DNA of 44,570 nucleotides from Deltaproteobacteria bacterium (GCA_016187835.1 JACPIY010000024.1:1-44570); one strand, 5' to 3'. Positions 18,149 through 26,100 are shown, counted from the stretch's first letter. Numbers and translations are program-made. The notes: a model not told the origin generated them from the sequence alone.

Positions 18149-18361
18149 TCATGTTCTATCCTCTTTTTTAAAGTGTCTTTTTAACCATAGAATGAGTCTC
18201 GATTCTGGTGGAAAGGAATATCCACATCTTGGACAACAAATAAGCTGGCAACCCCCTATACTAATCGGGCAACTGAAGCATTTTTTCATTGCCTTCTCTT
18301 TTATAAATTCCTTTCCACATAAAGGGCAGAAAACTAGATTCCGAGGCTCCCCAATATCCAA
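18149..18361 (-). CDS. Small eight-Cys zinc-ribbon protein of the Feo operon
   Basis: A 70-residue protein with Cys in CPLCG, CFSCP and CQLICCPRCG, then a basic tail (LWLKRHFKK). It overlaps the end of the feoB membrane part by 28 bp and stops 6 bp before the DtxR/FeoA gene, so it is a true operon member. It could bind zinc or an FeS cluster and may do what FeoC does elsewhere, but no FeoC helix-turn-helix is visible. Confidence 0.68.
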   Translation of the reverse strand: MDIGEPRNLVFCPLCGKEFIKEKAMKKCFSCPISIGGCQLICCPRCGYSFPPESRLILWLKRHFKKEDRT

Positions 18362-19431
18362 TTCGTCATACCTCCTACAAGAAAAGCAAGGATAAAAACA
18401 ATCCCAACTATAATAAGGGCGATCCTCAGCCCTTGCTCTTTTATAATTATTAGAAAGTTAGCGATACATGGGACAAAAAGTGTAATCGTAACTAGACTTA
18501 CAAGAACCTGATGGTTGTTTAAATATCCCCTTTGCTTAAGGTCGAAAAGACCAGCGGCTCCATAATCTCTTCTTAAGAATCCGATTAAAAAGGCATTTGT
18601 AGCTTCTTTTGGAAGGTTAAGGAACTTTACTACGATGGGTGAAGCTAGGTTTTGTACAAATTCAAGAACCTTTAGTCTGTCTAAGACAAAAAGAATTATA
18701 GTCCCCAAAATAAAAATAGGGACTGCTTCTTTTAGATACCATTCGAGTCTGGCAAGGGTTTTAATGATTACGTTGCCGATTTGTGGAATCCTTATAGGCG
18801 GAACCTCAAGGATAAGGTCCCTGCTTTCTCCTTTTACAAGGCAAGAAGCAAGGAAACCTACTATGAAGAGAACGATTGTAATTTCTCCACCCCACATGAA
18901 TAAACCCCACGGATGTAGAGTAGAAGCCATAGCAAAAACAACAGCCAATTGAGCCGAGCACGGGATTCCTAAAGCTAGAAGAAATGTGACGATTAGCCTT
19001 TCTTTTTTTGTCTCAAGTATCCTTGTTGTAAGTGTAGCCATTGTGTCACATCCGAGTCCCAGAACCATGGGGAGCACGGCTTTTCCATTAAGCCCCATTA
19101 ACTTAAACACCCTGTCAACCATAATAGCCAGCCTTGGTAGGTATCCGGAATCTTCAAGAAGACTAAAGAATATAAAGAAGGTACAGATTACAGGAAAAAT
19201 TATAGCAAGTGAGTATGTAAGAGCCATAGTAATTACTCCAAAATCACCTACAAGAAAGTCTCTTAGAATATTAATTGGGACAATCTTTGAGATAACTGTT
19301 TTAAGAAAAGGGTTTATATATCCTTCGAAAGCGGTCCCTTCTAAGAAATCGACGAAGACCCCAGCCCCTAGCTTTCCTACAAAGAGCCATGCAACCAAAA
19401 GCACTGAAGCTAATATAGGAATTCCGAACAC
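18334..19431 (-). CDS. feoB: FeoB membrane (gate) part, separated from its G domain by a frameshift
   Basis: A 365-residue product with the FeoB transport helices and the two Cys-containing gate motifs (GLGCDTMATLTTR and GIPCSAQL). It begins at GTG in VFGIPILASVLLVAWLFVG, which in an intact FeoB follows the G domain through an ISIHP linker. That linker is still encoded upstream in frame, but a 20-bp tandem duplication (19443-19482) puts the G domain out of frame. Separate translation from GTG 19431 is possible, although I see no clear ribosome site. Substrate in the family: Fe(II). Confidence 0.85.
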   Translation of the reverse strand: MFGIPILASVLLVAWLFVGKLGAGVFVDFLEGTAFEGYINPFLKTVISKIVPINILRDFLVGDFGVITMALTYSLAIIFPVICTFFIFFSLLEDSGYLPRLAIMVDRVFKLMGLNGKAVLPMVLGLGCDTMATLTTRILETKKERLIVTFLLALGIPCSAQLAVVFAMASTLHPWGLFMWGGEITIVLFIVGFLASCLVKGESRDLILEVPPIRIPQIGNVIIKTLARLEWYLKEAVPIFILGTIILFVLDRLKVLEFVQNLASPIVVKFLNLPKEATNAFLIGFLRRDYGAAGLFDLKQRGYLNNHQVLVSLVTITLFVPCIANFLIIIKEQGLRIALIIVGIVFILAFLVGGMTNWILGSLGI

Positions 19432-19442
19432 AGGATGAATTG

Positions 19443-19482
19443 AAATCCGTCCTAAAGTCTCAAAATCCGTCCTAAAGTCTCA
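19443..19482. repeat. Perfect 20-bp tandem duplication inside feoB
   Basis: Two identical 20-base units, 19443-19462 and 19463-19482, each beginning AAATCCGTCC and ending AAAGTCTCA. Removing one copy joins the G domain (LETLGRI) to the membrane part (SIHPVFGIPI) in one frame. Twenty is not a multiple of three, so the duplication causes the frameshift and the TAG after GRILRL. Confidence 0.95.
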
Positions 19483-20318
19483 AGGACCTGGCTACCGGAT
19501 TTAAAAGATGTGGCAGATACCTTTTGGGCAATGTCCTTTGCAAGCTCAAGCCTCTTTAAACCGATAAAATAACTGATGGGATATTCCTTTGAGCTAAGCT
19601 GTGAGAAGTGATGAAGTTGATCAAGGAAGCTTAGCTTATTTTTTGGAATACTACTTATGAGATTTTCTTTTAAGCTCCTATCTCCTGATAGAATACTAAG
19701 ACCGATAAACCTCGAGAAGTGAGGGTTTGGCATAATCTCTTCAATTTCATCTAAAGATTCCTCCACAGTTTGAGAGTATGGAACCCAAACCTGAGGAATG
19801 CACGAGTTTTGGATTTCCTTTTTAATTCTTTCTATCCCTTTTCTTTGAATAGCAATAGTCGGAACTATTGGAACTCCTAGTCTTTTAGAGAGTGCTGCTA
19901 TATTAATATCAACTCCTCTTGCCTGGGCTTCATCCATCATATTTAGGACTATGAGAGTGGGAAGACCCATTTCTGCAACTTGGGTTGTAATATATAATCC
20001 TCTTTCTAAATTTTTAGCATCCATAACCTGGATTACGGAGGATATGTTTTCCTTTAACAGTATGTCTCTTACAACCCTTTCGTCTTCAGATATAGGTGTT
20101 AGGCTATTGATCCCGGGTGTATCAATAAGAGAAATTGTCTCAGAGCCGGTTTTCAAATCTCCCAGGGTTATCTCAACCGTTGTTCCGGGATAATTTGAGA
20201 CCGTAGCGTATCTTCCGGTAAGGTAACCAAATATTAAACTTTTCCCGACATTGGGGTTCCCGATTAAAACCACTTTCTTTAGATGAGGTAAAGGTTTGGT
20301 TTTGATATGGTTGTGCAT
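19452..20318 (-). CDS. feoB: FeoB G-protein domain, truncated by a duplication frameshift
   Basis: A 288-residue product with GTPase motifs GNPNVGKS (G1), a conserved Thr in NYPGTTVE (G2), DTPG (G3) and NMMDEA (G4), then the helical GDI domain. It ends in GRILRL through the duplicated 20 bp. With the membrane part it would make an ordinary FeoB of about 650 residues. A sigma-54 promoter (20361-20376) and the palindrome (20476-20499) lie upstream, so expression probably depends on an NtrC-type activator, which is unusual for feo genes. Confidence 0.88.
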   Translation of the reverse strand: MHNHIKTKPLPHLKKVVLIGNPNVGKSLIFGYLTGRYATVSNYPGTTVEITLGDLKTGSETISLIDTPGINSLTPISEDERVVRDILLKENISSVIQVMDAKNLERGLYITTQVAEMGLPTLIVLNMMDEAQARGVDINIAALSKRLGVPIVPTIAIQRKGIERIKKEIQNSCIPQVWVPYSQTVEESLDEIEEIMPNPHFSRFIGLSILSGDRSLKENLISSIPKNKLSFLDQLHHFSQLSSKEYPISYFIGLKRLELAKDIAQKVSATSFKSGSQVLETLGRILRL

Positions 20319-20360
20319 TTATAGGGCCCCATATTAGAAATTGAATCTCATTTTCAATAT

Positions 20361-20376
20361 AGCAAGAATAATGCCA
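20361..20376 (-). promoter_or_regulatory. Sigma-54 promoter of the Feo operon
   Basis: On the minus strand it reads TGGCATTATTCTTGCT, with GG at -24 and TTGCT at -12 in correct spacing. It lies about 43 bp upstream of the feoB ATG. The palindrome is 99 nt upstream. Confidence 0.78.
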
Positions 20377-20467
20377 AAAGTAGGAAAGTGAAAATGGCTT
20401 AAGCTAAGCATAAGTTCTATATAGATTTTTTAAGTTTAAAGAAGGTAAGAAAAAATTAATGAACCAG

Positions 20468-20557
20468 CTATTGACTGTCAGATGTAAGAAATTCTGACAT
20501 CTCCTTCAACATTTTAACCGCTCTATGTTTCTTAATTCCTTTTTCATATTGTGCCAC
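20468..20557 (-). CDS. Small ORF of 29 residues upstream of feoB
   Basis: It starts at GTG 20557 after a strong ribosome site (GGAAGGAGG, nine bases upstream). It encodes a hydrophilic, basic, probably helical peptide (MAQYEKGIKKHRAVKMLKE then MSEFLTSDSQ). A sigma-54-like promoter lies about 40 bp upstream (20598-20613). A competing 17-codon frame starts two bases earlier at ATG 20559. The 24-bp palindrome lies within the last third of this ORF, so coding and regulatory uses would overlap. Confidence 0.35.
   Translation of the reverse strand: MAQYEKGIKKHRAVKMLKEMSEFLTSDSQ
20476..20499. promoter_or_regulatory. 24-bp palindromic activator site, copy 2
   Basis: A perfect inverted repeat, TGTCAGA and TCTGACA, separated by ten bases (TGTAAGAAAT). 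It is the most symmetrical of the three copies and lies 99 nt upstream of the feoB sigma-54 promoter. Confidence 0.75.
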
Positions 20558-20597
20558 ATATCAAATCCTCCTTCCTTTTTAGTTTAATCAGCAATAC

Positions 20598-20613
20598 CGC
20601 AATTAATGTACCA
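20598..20613 (-). promoter_or_regulatory. Probable sigma-54 promoter upstream of the small ORF
   Basis: On the minus strand it reads TGGTACATTAATTGCG, with GG and GC correctly spaced but C at -22 replaced by T. A shorter palindrome-like element (20667-20683) lies 53 nt upstream, the same gap as at 17543 and on both sides of the 39369 site. The flanking bases also resemble the 17.5 kb promoter region. Confidence 0.5.
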
Positions 20614-20666
20614 GAGGATTTTTCTAGTAATTTCGCCTTGAAACAAAAAGTAACGTGAGAAATTGT

Positions 20667-20683
20667 TGTCCGATTTTGTGACA
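20667..20683. promoter_or_regulatory. Degenerate or shortened copy of the palindromic site
   Basis: TGTCCGATTTTGTGACA keeps TGTC-GAT and TGACA ends, but the centre is shorter than in the three full copies. Like the 17597 copy, it is preceded by GTGAGAAA. It is probably a decayed duplicate of that control region. Confidence 0.35.
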
Positions 20684-20779
20684 CCTTATACCATTTCCAA
20701 TATCAGAATGATTAAAGTTGCTATTGCGGAGGACTATGGAATAAGAAATAAACGGAGGGAAATACGTTTAACCAGTTAA

Positions 20780-20860
20780 TAACTGGAAAGGGTATTACAT
20801 AGAATATTCCACAACACGGGGCAGGTATGGTTGATAGAACCTCACTCTTTATTCTTCTTG
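20780..20860 (-). pseudogene. Remnant of a second PAPCC-family gene
   Basis: On the minus strand it encodes RRIKSEVLSTIPAPCC, matching EKIKSAALSTIPAPCC of the 16970-17452 protein, and then loses similarity. At the DNA level 24 bases from 20814 (starting CACGGGGCAGGT) are identical to those from 17217. No start, signal peptide or Cys-rich tail remains. It overlaps the 3' end of the 133-residue gene in another frame. Confidence 0.6.
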
Positions 20861-21243
20861 TTTCCTCTTCCAAATAAATGATAGACGCCGCTAGACTCGA
20901 CAGCTTTACGCCAAGAACCAAAATGATATGCTGCTGAGATTAAGCTTATCATTACTTTTCTTCTTAAGTCGTTCGGTCTTAAGCTATAACTTTTAAGATG
21001 TAGTCTCTGTATCTCTTTAACTTTTCCGCGACCACTTCTTATAGTTTCTTGCTTTTTCATAATCTCAAATGTTGATTTATCCTTCTCTGTTTTTGAAAAA
21101 AGTATACGAAAGAAGAAATATACTGCTGCTATCGTAATCAAGAAGCCAATCAATACTACAACAATTATAACAGCTACTGTCTGTGTGCTTTCTTTCTCAT
21201 AGAAATCCCCTGCACTACTTACAGTATAATTGGAAGAAAGCAT
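20842..21243 (-). CDS. Small membrane protein of unknown function
   Basis: A product of 133 residues from ATG 21243, with one long hydrophobic helix (TVAVIIVVVLIGFLITIAAVYFFF) and a basic cytoplasmic-looking tail. The frame is open upstream to a stop near 21305, and that part reads TRIVITTLFLFLM, a good signal peptide, but has no ATG, GTG or TTG. ACG or ATA codons lie after AGAGGG. Either the start is unusual or the true N-terminus was lost. I do not recognise a family. Confidence 0.45.
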   Translation of the reverse strand: MLSSNYTVSSAGDFYEKESTQTVAVIIVVVLIGFLITIAAVYFFFRILFSKTEKDKSTFEIMKKQETIRSGRGKVKEIQRLHLKSYSLRPNDLRRKVMISLISAAYHFGSWRKAVESSGVYHLFGRGNKKNKE

Positions 21244-21382
21244 AAGGAATAAGAAAAGTGTGGTTATTACTATTCTCGTTTCTATCCCTCTTTTATTATG
21301 TAAAAATCATTTTATAGCAATTACATTGCATCCTTGTGTTCTTTTCTTTTTTGTAACAGTCCCCAATAATATGCTATCATCA

Positions 21383-22654
21383 TTAATCTTTGCGAAATCT
21401 TTTAAACATAGGTAGTTCTGAAACTTCCTCTCTTATCTTATCAAGGGTTTCTGAATTTATAATTTCTATCCCTATTTTTTCTGCTCTGGTCTCTATTTTC
21501 TTTTTCACCATGCTTTGAATAAAAATTGGGATTTTTTTAATTCTATCTTCTGCATCTTTTGTCCATTTTATATTTATCTTATCGCTTTTTTTATAGCCAT
21601 ACACTGTTCCACCTTTCTCAATGATTGTTTCTTCTTTCAGTTTATTGCCACCCTTTGGTATATAAGGACATAGAGGGTCTTCTTCGAGGTAATCTCCGCT
21701 AATGATGAATGCCCGTGCTCTGCAACCAGAACACAGATATGAAAATTCGCATTTTCCACATCTACCTTTTAACTTACGTTCTCTCAATTCTGCAAAGATC
21801 TCACTATTTATTATCTGGTTAAAACTTTTCTCTTTTATATTGCCTCCCGATGCATTCAGGGGGAAGAAAGGACACGGAAGAACTTCTCCTTCCGGTGTGA
21901 TACAGAGGTAATTTGTTGCCGCAGGACATCCGCCACTTCCCTCGTATACCTTCAGATTCTTTGGGTCCTCCAAAGTATGCCGAATAAGATATGGGGCACA
22001 TTTTGTATTTATAGTTAGTCTTCCATTATATTTTTCTTTAATATCTAGCACGTTAGAAACCACATAATCATAATCCGATGTGGTTAAATTATACAGGGAA
22101 TGACCTCGCCCGGCTGGAACTAGGAAGAAAAGGTTAAGTAAAAATGCGACATTTAAATAGACAAACTCAGCGATTTGGTTGAGCTCGGAGATATTCCCTT
22201 TGTGAATCGTTGTATTAATAATAAAGGGAAATTTTTGTTCTTGTAAAAATTTTATTGAGTTTAATTTCTTGGAAAGGATTCTTCTTTCAAATTCATTATT
22301 ATGATTTAAGGAATCTATATTAATACTAATGCCTTTAATATTACATTCTTTTAACTTTAGAACAATTCCTTTTGTAAGGAATGTCCCATTTGAACCAATG
22401 ACTGTAAAGAAGTTTTCTGATGCTCTATTACATATTTCAAAAATATCCTTGCGCAAAAGGGGTTCTCCACCCGTCAGAATAAGCATGCAACCAGGAAACG
22501 AAACTTTAAGTTTTTCTATAACTGAAAAGCATTCCTCGGTTGGAAGTTCTTTATCAGCATTTAGAGAAGGACAAGAATCAGTAAGACAATACTGACATTC
22601 CAAATTGCATCTTCTCGTTAGCTGCCATGAAACTACTAACATGTCCCCAGTCAT
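21383..22654 (-). CDS. Radical SAM/SPASM protein with C-terminal PCP_red domain
   Basis: A 423-residue protein. The radical SAM motif is CNLECQYC (about 16-23), with GGEP near 62. The SPASM Cys are in CGKCEFSYLCSGCRARAF and DPLC. The last 60 residues (IKWTKDAEDRIKKIPIFIQ then KKKIETRAEKIG) match the PCP_red domain first seen in the light-independent protochlorophyllide reductase B subunit. It overlaps the cupredoxin gene by 4 bp and is the last gene of the CydA-like cluster, so a maturation role for one of those proteins is likely. The substrate is unknown. Confidence 0.8.
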   Translation of the reverse strand: MTGDMLVVSWQLTRRCNLECQYCLTDSCPSLNADKELPTEECFSVIEKLKVSFPGCMLILTGGEPLLRKDIFEICNRASENFFTVIGSNGTFLTKGIVLKLKECNIKGISINIDSLNHNNEFERRILSKKLNSIKFLQEQKFPFIINTTIHKGNISELNQIAEFVYLNVAFLLNLFFLVPAGRGHSLYNLTTSDYDYVVSNVLDIKEKYNGRLTINTKCAPYLIRHTLEDPKNLKVYEGSGGCPAATNYLCITPEGEVLPCPFFPLNASGGNIKEKSFNQIINSEIFAELRERKLKGRCGKCEFSYLCSGCRARAFIISGDYLEEDPLCPYIPKGGNKLKEETIIEKGGTVYGYKKSDKINIKWTKDAEDRIKKIPIFIQSMVKKKIETRAEKIGIEIINSETLDKIREEVSELPMFKRFRKD

Positions 22655-23337
22655 TTCATTTTAAATTCAACGGTTGTGATTTTACCCGCTTCTACTTTGA
22701 TTTTTTTTGTATATTCTCCAAGTGTTTCATGGAATACAACTATTTCATATTCTCCATCTGGAACATTGTTTATTTCTGCTTTTCCATTCTCATCTGTAAC
22801 AGCAGCATATGGATGATCTATGACAATAATCCATGCCGACATCCATTCATGGGCATCACACTCAACTTTAATAAGTCCTGGCCTCATAAATACTCTTTTG
22901 TTGATTATCTTATCTCCTTTGTTTGGAAGCCCTATATTGAGAGCAGTTCTTCTCATTTTATTCTTGATAATAAACGCATGCGTATTATGCAACATGTTGT
23001 CCTCATTTGAAATTAAAAATTCTCCTCCCTTAAGAGCAAAACCTACATGGGGGGAAAATCTGCATTTTTCGTTTTTCAGTATGAATTGCTTTTCCTTTAT
23101 TTCGCCTTTCACACCCTTGAGATAGACCATAGCATTTCTTATGCCACCATTTGGTCCAATGATAAGCGATTCGTTTGGAACAGTTTTTCCACAGAATTCC
23201 TCATCTTTTGTAACCCTTAAGGGCTCTGATTTAGGTGGAACTCCTTCATACCTTATAATAACGGAAATGTTTTCCTCCCCCAGGGCTATGGAGCAGCTCA
23301 ATAAAAACAGACACACTGACATAAAGATTTTTTTCAT
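22651..23337 (-). CDS. Exported cupredoxin-like protein with carboxypeptidase-regulatory-like C-terminus
   Basis: A 228-residue protein with a signal peptide (MSVCLFLLSCSIALGE). Type-1 copper ligands are suggested by HNTHAF and by CDAHEWM, a Cys-x2-His-x2-Met set. The C-terminal 60 residues (AAVTDENGKAEINNVPDGEYEIVVFHETLGEY) form a small beta-sandwich of the carboxypeptidase-regulatory-like type. It lies 16 bp after the EB_dh fusion gene. It probably moves electrons between periplasmic partners of this cluster, though it could be a copper-storage protein. Confidence 0.75.
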   Translation of the reverse strand: MKKIFMSVCLFLLSCSIALGEENISVIIRYEGVPPKSEPLRVTKDEEFCGKTVPNESLIIGPNGGIRNAMVYLKGVKGEIKEKQFILKNEKCRFSPHVGFALKGGEFLISNEDNMLHNTHAFIIKNKMRRTALNIGLPNKGDKIINKRVFMRPGLIKVECDAHEWMSAWIIVIDHPYAAVTDENGKAEINNVPDGEYEIVVFHETLGEYTKKIKVEAGKITTVEFKMK

Positions 23338-23353
23338 AGCATATCCCTCCTTA

Positions 23354-24814
23354 TCATTTTTTATTTGTTTTAATCCTTTTCATCAAAATAACTTCGAAAG
23401 TGAAGGTAAGTAGCACCACTAAAATCGGAATAACGAATATTTTATCTGAGGGGTTACCTTCAGGTATTAAGTAATACCAGGTTGACACTGAGCATTTTAA
23501 CCCGGCCTCACCATTAAATCCATCCCATACAAAAAAGGCGATTGGAAGAAATTTCAAGGGTTTTATAATTGTATCTTCCTCGTCTTCGGTGTTCATAAGC
23601 CTTTTGAAAAGTACATGATATCTTCCATTTTCATATACCCACGAGCCAAAAAGGTTATTATTTGTTTGCTTTCTCAATGTTTCAACGCCTTCTGCATACG
23701 CCTCATAAAATCCTCCGTTTTCGAATACCCAAAGGTTTACCGGATTATCTGTATTACCTAATACAAAAAAAGGTTTTTCCCTTCTCTCAAATGTTATTGG
23801 AAATTCGATTGCAATTTTATCTTCAGAACCTAAATTCGTCCTTGTCGGGTCGTCCCATTCAACAAGGATAGCGATCTCTTTTCCATTGTGAACAGCTTTT
23901 ACCAAAATATCTTCAACCGAAGGCGTAAAATTTCTTGGTGTAGATATTACCTGTCCTATCAAGTGGAATCTTACAGGTTTGGCAAAGCTCCAGGTCTCAT
24001 CTTCAGGATTATTTGGTAATTTATCAACATATTTTACTCTTGAAGTTGTGCCAAAATTTGGTTCTTCTTGAAGTGAGTGCACATAATATGCAAGAGACCA
24101 CGGGTCTTTTTCAAATTCATTACTTTCTACTTCAATTCCTTTATCTTCTCTCATCTCTTCTAGAGCCTCAAGAAAGGATGGCATTGGAGTTCCCGGAATA
24201 CCAATTTTCAATGTAATGTATATATCTTCAATAGAACTTCCACGTCTATGGGTCCAACCCTTCGTAAGGTTCCTTGGGACAATCTTATTTCCCCAGTCAT
24301 CCTCAAGTTCCTGAGAGCGGGGACCGTCTCCTCTGCCTTTGTCCCCGTGACACTTGGGACATCCAAACTCTTTATAAAGTTTTTTACCTCTCTCTACTGC
24401 ACTAGGTTCCAATTTAGGAATTCCATCAATTTTAACTACTGGGATTTCCTCTTCTTCTGTCTCAAACATTGAAAATTTTTTAATATATTGTATAACAGAT
24501 TTAACTTCTTCATCTTTAAGTATTCCTTCAAAGCCTGGCATAGCAGTTCCAGGAATGCCTTTTTTTACCATTCTAAAAAGGTCCTCATCCGTGGGAGGAT
24601 AATCAGCTGGAGTTGATTTGTATTTGAAAATCCATGTACGGAAATCCCTTGGAGGTGGATAAATACTTGAAATTCCAGGACCTTGACCGTCTCCCTCTAT
24701 ACCATGACATCCTGCACACTTCCTATCGTATATCTCTCTCGAATCCGAATAAACCGTCTTCACAAAAATCAATTGCGAAAAAAGTAACACAAATAGCAAA
24801 AATGACTTTCTCAT
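23354..24814 (-). CDS. Diheme cytochrome c fused to an EB_dh (b-heme) domain with a C-terminal anchor
   Basis: The frame opens at 24877, but ATG 24814 gives a clear signal peptide (MRKSFLLFVLLF) and sits 2 bp after the previous gene. The two c domains contain CAGCH and CPKCH, each with a downstream Met in GTAMPGF or GTPMPSF. From about residue 255 the protein resembles the heme-b subunit of ethylbenzene dehydrogenase and nitrite oxidoreductase-type enzymes (DDPTRTNLGSEDKIAIEF). One C-terminal membrane helix follows. No molybdopterin subunit is in the window. I infer a membrane-tethered electron hub for the CydA-like complex. Confidence 0.8.
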   Translation of the reverse strand: MRKSFLLFVLLFSQLIFVKTVYSDSREIYDRKCAGCHGIEGDGQGPGISSIYPPPRDFRTWIFKYKSTPADYPPTDEDLFRMVKKGIPGTAMPGFEGILKDEEVKSVIQYIKKFSMFETEEEEIPVVKIDGIPKLEPSAVERGKKLYKEFGCPKCHGDKGRGDGPRSQELEDDWGNKIVPRNLTKGWTHRRGSSIEDIYITLKIGIPGTPMPSFLEALEEMREDKGIEVESNEFEKDPWSLAYYVHSLQEEPNFGTTSRVKYVDKLPNNPEDETWSFAKPVRFHLIGQVISTPRNFTPSVEDILVKAVHNGKEIAILVEWDDPTRTNLGSEDKIAIEFPITFERREKPFFVLGNTDNPVNLWVFENGGFYEAYAEGVETLRKQTNNNLFGSWVYENGRYHVLFKRLMNTEDEEDTIIKPLKFLPIAFFVWDGFNGEAGLKCSVSTWYYLIPEGNPSDKIFVIPILVVLLTFTFEVILMKRIKTNKK

Positions 24815-24816
24815 TT

Positions 24817-25584
24817 TCACTGCCACTTCTTTGGTTGAAAACCTGTTTCTTCGTAGATGAAAAGCACTACTTTCCATATTTCTTCTGCAGACAAATCATG
24901 CTCCCAAACAGGCATAGCGGAATCCCATGGAGCTCCTTCATCCGGAAGTCCCATGCCACCTTTAGCAACTCTCCAGAAAATAAAGGATTCAGGCATCATA
25001 GCTATAGTGCCCGGGTCTCTAAAATTAATAGGTATAGGGTTAATCCTCTTAGCCCAATGTCCATTACCATTAAGATTATCACCATGGCATGGCATACATC
25101 TTGAAAAATAGATTTCCCAACCCTCCTTTTTGTATTTTTCAACTTCATCTCCTCTAAATGGATTATTAGCTTTGGACAACACTATTTTTTCATCTTTAAC
25201 TGAGATTTCATCAGGAGGTGCAGGGTGTATAGTTCTAAGTCCTGCAGGCGGTTCATATTTTGGTAATGCCATTTGATAACTCCAGAATCCCAGGATCAAG
25301 GGAATAAATATCCCTATAACCGTTCTTGGAACTTTAAGCCTGTCTAAGGTGAGGAATAAATTTATGGGATGTAAAAACTCTTGGAAAATAGATTCGGAAG
25401 ATGATATGTAAAGGATGATTGCGAAGATGATTATTCCCATATACATTGCAATGAGGGAAGATGGAATAGGTGGGTGAATACCAAACTTGAGTACAAGATA
25501 TATAAAAACCAAGAGAAATCCGGATATGAAAAACGGATTAAAAATCCTGATAGTTCTTTTCTCACCTGTTTTCACTTCCATCAC
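24817..25584 (-). CDS. Membrane-bound monoheme cytochrome c with three N-terminal helices
   Basis: A 255-residue protein with three hydrophobic segments (about 19-35, 44-60, 88-104), then a periplasmic cytochrome c domain with CMPCHGDNLNGNGHW and an AMPVW Met ligand. It overlaps the upstream cytochrome gene by 23 bp and ends 2 bp before the EB_dh fusion. The helices suggest a subunit that sits beside the CydA-like protein. Confidence 0.78.
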   Translation of the reverse strand: MMEVKTGEKRTIRIFNPFFISGFLLVFIYLVLKFGIHPPIPSSLIAMYMGIIIFAIILYISSSESIFQEFLHPINLFLTLDRLKVPRTVIGIFIPLILGFWSYQMALPKYEPPAGLRTIHPAPPDEISVKDEKIVLSKANNPFRGDEVEKYKKEGWEIYFSRCMPCHGDNLNGNGHWAKRINPIPINFRDPGTIAMMPESFIFWRVAKGGMGLPDEGAPWDSAMPVWEHDLSAEEIWKVVLFIYEETGFQPKKWQ

Positions 25585-26095
25585 CCTCTTGTTTTTTCCC
25601 TATCTTTTCGAAGTTCGGTTTAGTTGTAGGCTTTACAGTAACCTTTCCGTCTAGACTTTGTAAGAAAGAGACAACAGCCACAATTTCCTCGTCAGCAAGA
25701 TTTATTGGAGGTTTATTCACAATTGGCATAGAAGGCACATAACCCTCTACAACGTATTTACTTGGATAGTAGAGAGATTCAAAAAGGTAATCCTCTGATG
25801 AATATCCTTTTTTCCTTGTCTCGGCTCTTTCACCAATTCCTACAAGGTCAGGTGCTCTTAATCCACCTCCACCTATAGTATGGCAAAGAAGGCATTTCCC
25901 CTTTTCGTTTAATATCATTTTCCCTGTCCTAACCAAATCCCTTTGGCTCATATCAGGCGTTATGTTCACTCTCTCAGGAGGATGAAACTCTATCTGTGGT
26001 ATGGAATTTGCAAACAGTGTATATAAAAAACAGACGAGCAGTACGATCAAACCAAATACAAAAGCTGGATTCTTTTTCTTATACTTTTGTGCCAT
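25562..26095 (-). CDS. Membrane-anchored monoheme cytochrome c
   Basis: A 177-residue protein with one N-terminal helix (FVFGLIVLLVCFLYTLF) and one class I heme site, CLLCHTIGGGGLRAPDLVGIG, with a Met ligand expected in SMPIVNKPP. It starts 5 bp after the CydA-like gene and overlaps the next cytochrome. It is probably an electron donor or acceptor subunit of the same complex. Confidence 0.8.
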   Translation of the reverse strand: MAQKYKKKNPAFVFGLIVLLVCFLYTLFANSIPQIEFHPPERVNITPDMSQRDLVRTGKMILNEKGKCLLCHTIGGGGLRAPDLVGIGERAETRKKGYSSEDYLFESLYYPSKYVVEGYVPSMPIVNKPPINLADEEIVAVVSFLQSLDGKVTVKPTTKPNFEKIGKKQEGDGSENR

Positions 26096-26100
26096 TTTTA

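Noticed and set aside
18334-20318. Natural two-gene FeoB, as in some bacteria
   Set aside because: The exact 20-bp duplication at the junction and the intact linker in frame with the membrane part show a recent split of a single gene, although both parts may still be translated.
21317-21332. A -24/-12-like sequence upstream of the 133-residue gene (ATGCAATGTAATTGCT on the minus strand)
   Set aside because: The required GG at -24 is TG, and no palindrome lies upstream. I do not count it as a sigma-54 promoter.
23354-24814. Gamma subunit of a nitrite oxidoreductase or chlorate reductase
   Set aside because: The EB_dh domain alone cannot support it. No molybdopterin or FeS beta subunit is encoded in the window.
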